This document shows positions 8,770 through 15,943 of a DNA stretch of 64,000 nucleotides, in pieces. The stretch is from positions 2,666,001 to 2,730,000 of the forward strand of contig NC_017075.1 of assembly GCF_000284255.1 (NCBI RefSeq), read 5' to 3'. A program made the translations under genes and the position numbers. Source of the stretch: Rubrivivax gelatinosus IL144. GTDB taxonomy: Bacteria; Pseudomonadota; Gammaproteobacteria; Burkholderiales; Burkholderiaceae_C. The number at the start of each line of letters is the position of its first letter. Position 1 is the stretch's first letter. The notes beneath the pieces are model-generated. The model saw nothing but the letters and a program-made list of their open reading frames with translations. It was not told the DNA's origin and searched no databases.

Positions 8770-10170
8770 ATGGCCGAACTCTTTCGCGCCCGCGTGGCGC
8801 CGACACGCGAGAAACGCAGCGCCGCGCTCGCCGCCTTCCACGGCACGCTGGCAGCGCTGGCGCGCGAGGCCGAGGCCCCGGTGCCGCGCCTGCGCAGCTT
8901 CGTGCACGACCACCCGAGCGACCTGCAGGCGGCGCTGGCGCTGCTGTCCGGCGTCGCCGGGCTGGGCGCCGTCGTGCACGGCCCGGCCGGCTGCGCCGCC
9001 GCGCTGCGCGGCGCGCGCGGCCCCTGGGCCTCGACCGGGCTGGACCAGCGCGACTCCATCCTCGGCGGCGAAGCCCGGTTGGCGCAGACCGTGCGGGCGC
9101 TGCACGCGGCGCACGCGCCGCAGGCGATCGCCGTCGTCGCGACGCCGGTGGTGGCGATCAACAACGACGACATCGAGACCACCGCCGTGGAGCTGCGCGA
9201 GGAGCTCGGCATCCCGGTGTTCGCGGTCGGCTGCGACGGCTTTCGCTCCCGGCTCGCAGGCACCGGCACCGACGTCGCGCTGCAGGCCCTGCTGCGCCAA
9301 CTGTTGCCGCCGCGGCCGCGCGAGCGCGGCAACCAGCTGCTGCTGCTGACCACCGGCTCGTCGACTGCCGACGTGGCCGCGGCCGGGGCGCTGCTGGCCG
9401 AACTGGGGCTGGGCTGGAGCGCGCTGCCGCAGGGGCTGGCTGTCGGTACGCTGGAGGCCGTGGCGAGCGCACGCCTGGCCGTCGCGCTGGACGGCGAGGA
9501 CGACGGCCATGCCGCGGCGCTGCTGCAGGAGGGCTACGGCGTGCCGGCCATCGCGCCGCCGCCGCCGATCGGCCGCGCCGCCAGCTCGCGCTGGCTGGCC
9601 GCCGTCGGCGACGCCACCGGGCACGGCGCCCAGGCCCGGCTGCTGGCCACGCGCCACGAACAGCGCCTGGCCGAGGCTGCGGCGCCGCTGGCGCGATTCG
9701 CCGGCGCCAGGGTGGCCGTCGCGCTGCCGGCGGCGCAGGCCGCGGCTTTCGACGGGCTGCTGAACGAACTCGGGCTGCGCGGTGCCGGTTTCGTGCTGCC
9801 CTCGGTGGCCGCCGGCGACCGGGCGGCCGTGGCCGCGCTGGCCCAGGCCGGCGGCGAGCGGCCGGTGATCGTCGGCGAGGGCCAGGGCTTCGAGGAAACG
9901 CACCTGCTGCGCCGCCTGGCGCCCGATCTGCTGGTCACGCGCGGCCAGCCGGCGGCGCACGCGCTGGCGCTGGGCATCCCGGTGCTGGACCTGCAGACGA
10001 CGCCGATCACCGGCTACGACGGCTTCGCGGCCGTCGCCCGGGCCATCGAACGCCGCCTGGCGCGGCCGGCGCTGGCCGCCTTCCTCGGCGCCGGCCCGGC
10101 CCGCGAGGACTACACGCCGGGCTGGCTGGGCCGCAGCCCGAACTGGTACGTCAAGCAGGAGGCGCGCTGA
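8770..10170 (+). CDS. NifD-like subunit of a nitrogenase-like reductase (one cluster cysteine)
   Basis: This 466-aa nitrogenase component-1 family protein can be followed along NifD: HGPAGC (Cys75) matches the alpha-Cys88 site, QRDSILGGEARLAQ matches the conserved FGG loop, NNDDIETT matches the GDDI helix, VGCDGFRS matches the RCEGFRG turn and TGYDGFAAVARAIE matches the HGFDGFAIFARDM helix. The residue at alpha-Cys154 is Thr125, no alpha-Cys62 equivalent is seen, and both FeMo-cofactor ligands (alpha-Cys275 and alpha-His442) are missing. Only two cysteines (75 and 155) occur, and there is no internal methionine. The expected role is the catalytic partner of the downstream NifK-like protein, contributing one ligand to a shared cluster. 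The alignment was made by eye. Confidence 0.88.
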   Translation: MAELFRARVAPTREKRSAALAAFHGTLAALAREAEAPVPRLRSFVHDHPSDLQAALALLSGVAGLGAVVHGPAGCAAALRGARGPWASTGLDQRDSILGGEARLAQTVRALHAAHAPQAIAVVATPVVAINNDDIETTAVELREELGIPVFAVGCDGFRSRLAGTGTDVALQALLRQLLPPRPRERGNQLLLLTTGSSTADVAAAGALLAELGLGWSALPQGLAVGTLEAVASARLAVALDGEDDGHAAALLQEGYGVPAIAPPPPIGRAASSRWLAAVGDATGHGAQARLLATRHEQRLAEAAAPLARFAGARVAVALPAAQAAAFDGLLNELGLRGAGFVLPSVAAGDRAAVAALAQAGGERPVIVGEGQGFEETHLLRRLAPDLLVTRGQPAAHALALGIPVLDLQTTPITGYDGFAAVARAIERRLARPALAAFLGAGPAREDYTPGWLGRSPNWYVKQEAR

Positions 10171-11396
10171 TGGCCGCGCTGCACGAACGCAACGGCTGCG
10201 CGCTGCAAGGCGCGGTGGCGCTGCTGCAGGCGGTGGACGGGGTCGTGCCGGTGCTGCACGCCAACGCCGGCTGCGGCGCTGCGCTGGGCCGCGGCCGGCC
10301 GCTGCCGTCGACGGCGCTGCTGGAGAAGCAGGTCGTCTTCGGCGGCACCTCGCGGCTGCGCGAGCAGCTGAAGAACGCCGTCCAGGTGCAGGCCGGCACG
10401 CTGTTCGGCGTGCTCGCCGGCTGCGTGCCCGAGGTCATCGGCGACGACGTGCCGGCGATGCTGAAGGAAGCACGCGAGCAGCGTTTCCCGGCTTTCTCGG
10501 TCGCGGTGCCGGGCTTCGGCGGCCACGGCTGGAGCGGCCACGCGGCAGCGGCGCGTGCCTTGCTCGAACACTCGACGCTCGCCGCGCCGTCGCCCGAGGC
10601 GGTGCCGGCGGACGTCAACCTGCTGGGCCTGGTGCCCGGGCTGGACCCGGACTGGGAGGCCGACCTCGACGAGGTTGCCGCCGTGCTGGCCGAAGCCGGC
10701 CTGGCGGCGCGGCGCCTGGCGGGCGAGGGCACGGCGGCCTGGCAGGCCGCGGCGCGCTCGCGGGCCAGCCTGGTGCTGTCGCCCTGGGGCGAGACGGCCG
10801 CCGACTGGCTAGAACGCGAACACCGCGTGCTGCGCGTGGACCTGGGCTGGCGCCCGGTCGGCAGTGCCGACGCAGCGCTGCTGCTGGAGCGCCTGGGCGA
10901 GGCCCTGGCGCTCGACGACGCCCGGGTGCAGGCGGCCGCAGCGCGGCTGCACGCCCGCCAGCGCCGCGCGCTGCAGGCCGCGGCCGAACGCGGCTGGCTG
11001 GCGGCGCTGCCCGAACGTTTCGCCGTCGCCGCGCCCTCGGCCACCGCCGTCGGTCTGGTGCGTTTTCTCGCCGGCACGCTGGGCCTGGAGCCCGCGGCCG
11101 TCGTCGTCACCGACCAGCCGCCGCCCGAGCGCCGGCCGGCGCTCGAAGCCGCCGCCGGCGTGCCGCTGCACTACGGCGCCGGCAGCGACGAGGTGGCCGC
11201 ACTGCTGGCCGCGGCCGGCTTCGACGTCCTGCTGGCCAGCGCGCTGGAGGCCCCGGTGGCCGCGGCCGCCGGCGTGCCGCTGGTCGAGGTCGCGACGCCG
11301 CTCGCGCGCCGCCCGCTGGTGCGCAGCCATGCCGGCGTGCGCGGCGCGCTGGCGCTGGTCGAGGACCTACTCGCCGCGCCGGCGTCCCGGCGCTGA
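10170..11396 (+). CDS. NifK-like subunit of a nitrogenase-like reductase (three cluster cysteines)
   Basis: This 408-aa component-1 family protein starts at an ATG overlapping the previous stop by one base (TGATG), so the two are translationally coupled. It holds exactly three cysteines: Cys10 (RNGCALQGA), Cys35 (HANAGCGAAL) and Cys85 (LAGCVPEVIGDD). These match the three P-cluster-type ligand sites of NifK/NifD. Together with Cys75 of the NifD-like partner this gives four ligands, enough for one [4Fe-4S] cluster at the subunit interface, as in chlorophyllide reductase. At 408 residues it is shorter than NifK (about 520). The region beyond residue 150 diverges strongly and forms the probable substrate pocket. 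The annotated start is the only reasonable one, since the frame upstream lies antisense-like over the NifD gene. Confidence 0.87.
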   Translation: MAALHERNGCALQGAVALLQAVDGVVPVLHANAGCGAALGRGRPLPSTALLEKQVVFGGTSRLREQLKNAVQVQAGTLFGVLAGCVPEVIGDDVPAMLKEAREQRFPAFSVAVPGFGGHGWSGHAAAARALLEHSTLAAPSPEAVPADVNLLGLVPGLDPDWEADLDEVAAVLAEAGLAARRLAGEGTAAWQAAARSRASLVLSPWGETAADWLEREHRVLRVDLGWRPVGSADAALLLERLGEALALDDARVQAAAARLHARQRRALQAAAERGWLAALPERFAVAAPSATAVGLVRFLAGTLGLEPAAVVVTDQPPPERRPALEAAAGVPLHYGAGSDEVAALLAAAGFDVLLASALEAPVAAAAGVPLVEVATPLARRPLVRSHAGVRGALALVEDLLAAPASRR

Positions 11397-11427
11397 TCCC
11401 CTGATTTTCGAACCCGAGGAGCCATCG

Positions 11428-12639
11428 ATGCCGACCTTGAAGGAACGCCTGTACGACGAATGGGCGCTGAAAGCCGAGCTGACCCAGGACGGCGTGTCCG
11501 TGCACCCCGAGGTGCTGCGCCGCATCGCGCTGGGCAGCGCGGCGCAGGAGACCGTCAACTGCCTGTTCTCGTACAACCGCGACCTGGCCGCCGAGATCGA
11601 CGTGCCGCCGTACTTCATCCTGCCGCACGGGCTGATCGCGCTGTTCCACGTCGACCGGCGCTCGGACTGGCGCCTGGAGCACGACGGCCGCGGCTTCTTC
11701 GTCGTCGACAGCGACGGCCGCGCGGTGCCGGTGCGTTTCCCCGAGCGCCCCGGCTACTACGCGCGCCAGACCTCCGACGGCACGCCGATGCGCACGGTGG
11801 CCGTGCACAACTCCGACGACGTGATCTTCGTCGCCTACAGCAACGAGTGCTCGCTGCAGGCCACCAGCCGCGACTGCCTGTTCTGCAACATCAACGCCAC
11901 GGCGCGCAAGTACGGTGATGTCCAGGGCGTGAAGTGGAAGTACCCGCGCCAGATCGGCGAGACCGTCGCCGCCGCCTATGCCGAGGGCGCGCGCCACCTG
12001 ACCATCAGCGGCGGCTTCGTGCCCGAGCGGCGCGAGGTCGAGTACTACCTCGACGTCGCCGACGAGATCCGCGCCGCCACCGGGCTGGACGACTTCAACG
12101 GCACGGCCTGCATCGGCGCGCCGCGCGACCTGGACGTCATCGCCAAGTACCGCGAAGCCGGCTACCGCACGCTGGCGATCAACATCGAGGTCTGGGACGA
12201 GCACTTCTTCCGCGCCTACTGCCCCGGCAAGGAGCAGGAGTGCGGCGGGCGCGACCACTGGGTGCGGGCGCTGGAGCACGCCGTCGGCGTCTTCGGCCGC
12301 GGCCGCGTGCGCTCGAACATGGTCGGCGGCCTGGAGAGCAAGGCGACGACGCTCGAAGGCATCGAGATCCTGTCGCGCAAAGGCGTGGTGGCGATGTCGC
12401 CGGGCTGGATCCCGAACCCCGGCTCGGCGCTGGAAGGCCACCGCTCGCCCGAGCCCGCCTGGCACCTGGACGTGGCGCGCAAGACCTACCAGATCTATCG
12501 CCAGGTCGGCTTCACGTTCGAGCAGGTCTACGACGCCACCGCGGTGCCGCAGACGCTGGTGCACGACCTCTACCGCATCGAGGAGGAGCGCCTGCCGGTC
12601 TTCGCCGAGGAGCGGGCGAAGGAGGCGGTGGCGGCCTGA
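11428..12639 (+). CDS. Radical-SAM-like protein with C-x8-C-x2-C cluster motif
   Basis: This 403-aa protein starts 31 bp after the NifK-like gene with a good ribosome-binding site (GAGGA, 6-7 nt before ATG). A cluster-binding loop with Cys141, Cys150 and Cys153 (CSLQATSRDCLFC) is followed by SAM-domain features: LTISGG (residues about 200-206), a barrel strand ending in INIEVWDEHFF, SNMVGGLES and SPGWIPNPGSALEGH. The usual spacing in this superfamily is C-x3-C-x2-C, so the eight-residue gap is unusual, though variants are known. About 130 N-terminal residues precede the barrel and are not recognised. Linkage to the nitrogenase-like genes suggests it builds or inserts a cofactor, or acts on the product. 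Neither is shown by sequence. Confidence 0.75.
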   Translation: MPTLKERLYDEWALKAELTQDGVSVHPEVLRRIALGSAAQETVNCLFSYNRDLAAEIDVPPYFILPHGLIALFHVDRRSDWRLEHDGRGFFVVDSDGRAVPVRFPERPGYYARQTSDGTPMRTVAVHNSDDVIFVAYSNECSLQATSRDCLFCNINATARKYGDVQGVKWKYPRQIGETVAAAYAEGARHLTISGGFVPERREVEYYLDVADEIRAATGLDDFNGTACIGAPRDLDVIAKYREAGYRTLAINIEVWDEHFFRAYCPGKEQECGGRDHWVRALEHAVGVFGRGRVRSNMVGGLESKATTLEGIEILSRKGVVAMSPGWIPNPGSALEGHRSPEPAWHLDVARKTYQIYRQVGFTFEQVYDATAVPQTLVHDLYRIEEERLPVFAEERAKEAVAA

Positions 12640-12672
12640 GGCGGTGTTCCGCGGCGTTCAGCGGCGGCGCAA

Positions 12673-12720
12673 GCTCATGCGCATTGCTTCGTTGGGTTCG
12701 CCCCCGGCCGCCGCGACGAT
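12673..12720 (+). promoter_or_regulatory. Promoter/operator of the amino-acid transporter operon
   Basis: GCTCATGC (12673-12680) and TTGCTTCG (12684-12691) abut a -35-like TTGGGT (12692-12697). GACGAT (12715-12720) follows at 17 bp as a -10, 32 bp before the ATG. The GCTCATGC-to-ACGATGGC distance is 43 bp, identical to that upstream of the NifH-like gene, so both operons are probably controlled by one regulator. Confidence 0.5.
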
Positions 12721-12752
12721 GGCTCATCTCCACTCCGAACCGGCATCCGTCC

Positions 12753-13586
12753 ATGGCCCTGTCGCTTCCTCATCGCCTGCTGGCCCTCGTGGCCGCCACC
12801 GCCGCGTTCGCGGCACCCGTCGTGCATGCCGACCAGCTCGACGACATCAAGAAGAAGGGCGAGCTGGTTGTCGGCGTCCTGGGCACCGACGAGCCCAACA
12901 GCTTCGTCGACCCGAAATCGCGCGAGATCGTCGGCTACGAGGTCGACATCGCCAAGGCCATCGCGGCCAAGATCGGCGTCAAGCCGATCTTCAAGCAGCT
13001 GGCCGTGGCCGCCCGCATCCCCGAGCTGCAGCAGGGCAGGGTGGACATCCTGGCGGCCTCGCTGACGCACAACAAGGAGCGCGAGCAGCTCGTCGACTTC
13101 TCGCTGACGACCTTCGTCACCGGCCAGAAGGTGCTGGTGAAGAAGGCCAGCGGCATCGCCGACGTGCCGCAGCTGGCCGGCAAGAAGGTGCTGACGGTCA
13201 AGGGCGGCACGCAGGAGCCCAACATCCGCAAGGCCGTGCCCTCGGTCGAGGTCGTCACCTTCGAGACCACGCAGCAGGCCTTCCTCGCGCTGCAGCAGGG
13301 CAAGGGCGTGGGCTACGTCAACGACGAGTCCTCGCTGATCAACGACTTCGCCAAGCTCGGCCCGGCGAAGAAGGACTACGCCATCCTGCCGACCAACATC
13401 AGCGTCGAGCCGCTGGCGCTGGGGCTGAAGAAGGGCGAGACGCGCGTCAAGGCCGCGGTCGACGGCGTGCTGCGCGAGCTCGAGTCCTCGGGCGAAGCCG
13501 ACAAGCTGTTCATCAAGTGGTACGGCCCGGACACGCGCCTGCAGTTCGACAAGCGCAGCTTCAAGATCGACAGCGACCGCATCTGA
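12753..13586 (+). CDS. Polar amino-acid ABC substrate-binding protein (cystine-type)
   Basis: This 277-aa protein has a Sec signal (AAFAAPVVHA, cleavage before DQLDDI) and the family-3 solute-binding pattern: KKKGELVVGVLGTDEPNSF, GYEVDIAKAIAAKIG, RVDILAASLTHNKEREQLVDFS, KKVLTVKGGTQEPN and FIKWYGPDT. It begins an SBP-permease-permease-ATPase operon. The mature protein contains no cysteine and, apart from the initiator, no methionine. This extreme sulfur economy supports a sulfur-containing ligand such as cystine, taken up during sulfur limitation, though glutamate- or arginine-type ligands are possible from sequence alone. The ATG at 12753 has the signal peptide directly after it, which fixes the start. 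Confidence 0.9.
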   Translation: MALSLPHRLLALVAATAAFAAPVVHADQLDDIKKKGELVVGVLGTDEPNSFVDPKSREIVGYEVDIAKAIAAKIGVKPIFKQLAVAARIPELQQGRVDILAASLTHNKEREQLVDFSLTTFVTGQKVLVKKASGIADVPQLAGKKVLTVKGGTQEPNIRKAVPSVEVVTFETTQQAFLALQQGKGVGYVNDESSLINDFAKLGPAKKDYAILPTNISVEPLALGLKKGETRVKAAVDGVLRELESSGEADKLFIKWYGPDTRLQFDKRSFKIDSDRI

Positions 13587-13642
13587 GCGTCGCCCTGCAC
13601 CGTTCATTCACGGGGCTCCGGGGCCGCGAGGTCCCCCCTTCC

Positions 13643-13679
13643 AGCCCTGCCGCCGCTCGCGACGGCAGGGCTCTTTTGC
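13643..13679 (+). terminator. Intra-operon terminator/attenuator
   Basis: A perfect 10-bp stem AGCCCTGCCG / CGGCAGGGCT (13643-13652 and 13663-13672) with a 10-nt loop is followed by CTTTTG. It lies between the binding-protein gene and the first permease. It can act as a partial terminator that keeps binding protein more abundant than membrane components, or protect the upstream mRNA 3' end. Confidence 0.75.
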
Positions 13680-13688
13680 GTTCCCCAG

Positions 13689-14378
13689 GTGTTCGACGCT
13701 GATCTGCTGCTGCACGGGCAGTACCACGACTGGCTGCTGCACGGCCTGGCCGTGTCGCTGAAGCTGACCGGGCTGGTCTTCGTGCTCGCGCTGCCGCTGG
13801 CGGTGCTGGTGGCGCTGCTGCGCCTGGCGCCGGTGGCGCCGCTGCGCGCGGCGGGCTGGTTCTACGTCGAAGGCATCCGCGGCGTGCCGCTGCTGGCGCA
13901 CCTGCTGTTCTGGTACTTCGGCGCCCCGGAGCTGCTGCCCGACGGGCCCAAGGAGTGGCTGTACGCGCACGACGTCGAGTTCGCCAGCGCCGCCGTCGCG
14001 CTGACGCTGTACACCGCCGCCTACATGGCCGAAGACATCCGCAGCGGCATCCGCGCCGTGCCGGCGGTGCAGTTCGAGGCCGGGCGCTCGCTGGGTTTCG
14101 GCTTCCTGGCGACGATGCGCCTGGTGGTGCTGCCGCAGGCGCTGCGCATCACCGTGCCGCCGCTGCTGTCGCAGACGCTCAACCTCTGGAAGGACACCAG
14201 CATCGCCACCGTCGTCGGCGTCGGCGAGCTGATGTACCAGGCCGCACGCGTCGAGAGCGCGAGCTTTCGCAGCCTGGAAGCCTTCGCCTTCGCGTCGGCG
14301 GCCTACCTGACGGTGTCGCTGGTGCTGACGGCGCTGGCCGCGGTCGTGCAGCGCCGCTGGCCGGCGCGCCAGGCCTGA
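13689..14378 (+). CDS. Amino-acid ABC permease, HisM/GlnP type
   Basis: This 229-aa membrane protein starts with GTG at 13689, 10 bp after the terminator-like hairpin. It has five or so hydrophobic segments and the EAA-loop motif near [25 protein letters not shown], with IRGVPLLAHLLFWYFG in the early helix. This is the standard architecture of polar amino-acid transporter permeases. It would pair with the next permease as a heterodimer. Confidence 0.9.
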   Translation: MFDADLLLHGQYHDWLLHGLAVSLKLTGLVFVLALPLAVLVALLRLAPVAPLRAAGWFYVEGIRGVPLLAHLLFWYFGAPELLPDGPKEWLYAHDVEFASAAVALTLYTAAYMAEDIRSGIRAVPAVQFEAGRSLGFGFLATMRLVVLPQALRITVPPLLSQTLNLWKDTSIATVVGVGELMYQAARVESASFRSLEAFAFASAAYLTVSLVLTALAAVVQRRWPARQA

Positions 14379-14391
14379 AGGGAAGGGCGCG

Positions 14392-15089
14392 ATGCTGGAC
14401 CTGATCCGCGACTACTGGCTGTACTTCCTGATCGGCCAGTACCCCCAGGGCCCGCTCGGCGGCCTGGCGCTGACGCTGGCGCTCGCGGCGCTGGCGCTCG
14501 TGCTGGCGCTGCCGCTGGGCGTGGTGCTCGGCGTCGCGCGCGTGAGCCCGCTGCGCTGGCTGCGCTGGCCGGTCACGGCGCTGGTGCACACGGTGCGCGG
14601 GCTGCCGCTGCTGATGGTGATCTTCTGGGCCTACTTCTTCCTGCCGGCCGTCACCGGGCACAAGACCGAGCAGTTCGGCACGATGCTCGCCGCGCTGGTG
14701 ATCTTCGACGCCGTCTACCTCGCCGAGGTCGTGCGCGCCGGGCTGCAGGGCGTGCCGCACGGGCAGTTCGAGGCGGCGCGCTCGCTGGGTTTCGGCTACC
14801 TCGGCGCGATGCGGCTCGTCGTGCTACCGCAGGCGCTGCGCGCGATGCTGCCTTCGCTGGTCAACCAGTTCGTCGCGACGATCAAGGAGACCTCGCTGGG
14901 CTACATCATCGGCTTGAACGAGATCTCGTTCATCGCCGCACAGGTCAACGCCCAGGTCTTCACGCGCGCGGCCGAGGTCTACGGCCTGCTCGCCGCCACC
15001 TACTTCGTCCTCTGCTTCGGCCTGTCGCGGCTGGCCTGGGCGCTCGAGCGACGGCTCGCGCGCGGCCGTGCCCCGGGCCGCGTCACGCC

Positions 15090-15093
<4 letters not shown>
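14392..15093 (+). CDS. Amino-acid ABC permease, HisQ/GlnP type
   Basis: This 233-aa permease is the second of the pair. It has [19 protein letters not shown] in the early helix and the EAA-type loop [19 protein letters not shown]. It follows the first permease by 13 bp and overlaps the ATPase start by 4 bp (ATGA at 15090-15093). It completes the membrane channel of the importer. Confidence 0.9.
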
Positions 15094-15839
<746 letters not shown>

Positions 15840-15863
15840 GCCTGCCGGCGCGGGGGCATTTGT

Positions 15864-15909
15864 TCATCTGAAGACCGTCGTTCCGCACGGCGCAGCTCGC
15901 CGCTAGCGT
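15864..15909 (+). promoter_or_regulatory. Candidate promoter of the exported hydrolase gene
   Basis: TCAT at 15864 is 15 bp before CGTT (15879), the same spacing as before the NifH-like gene. TTCCGC (15881-15886) and TAGCGT (15904-15909) resemble -35 and -10 boxes at 17 bp. The -10 box overlaps a GTG at 15908, supporting translation from the ATG at 15944. Confidence 0.4.
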
Positions 15910-15943
15910 GCACGCGTCCCATCACCCGACCCTGGACGATTTC

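Noticed and set aside
7804..9960. A 718-residue open frame on the minus strand opposite the NifH- and NifD-like genes.
   Set aside because: It mirrors the high third-position GC of the plus-strand genes, has low-complexity Arg/Gln/Gly content and no family pattern. Similar long antisense frames occur all over the window.
7891..11396. Calling the cluster a true nitrogenase (nifHDK).
   Set aside because: FeMo-cofactor ligands and most P-cluster ligands are missing from the NifD-like protein, the NifK-like protein is too short, and no nifB, nifEN or other nif genes are nearby.
10864..11427. An N-terminal extension of the radical-SAM protein from 10864.
   Set aside because: It overlaps the NifK-like gene in another frame with low-complexity sequence. 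The ATG at 11428 has a good ribosome-binding site.
7891..12639. Assigning the cluster firmly to methylthio-alkane reductase (marBHDK).
   Set aside because: The sulfur context fits, but the visible ligand set does not match an enzyme with nitrogenase-type metalloclusters. Without a phylogeny the name would be unsafe.
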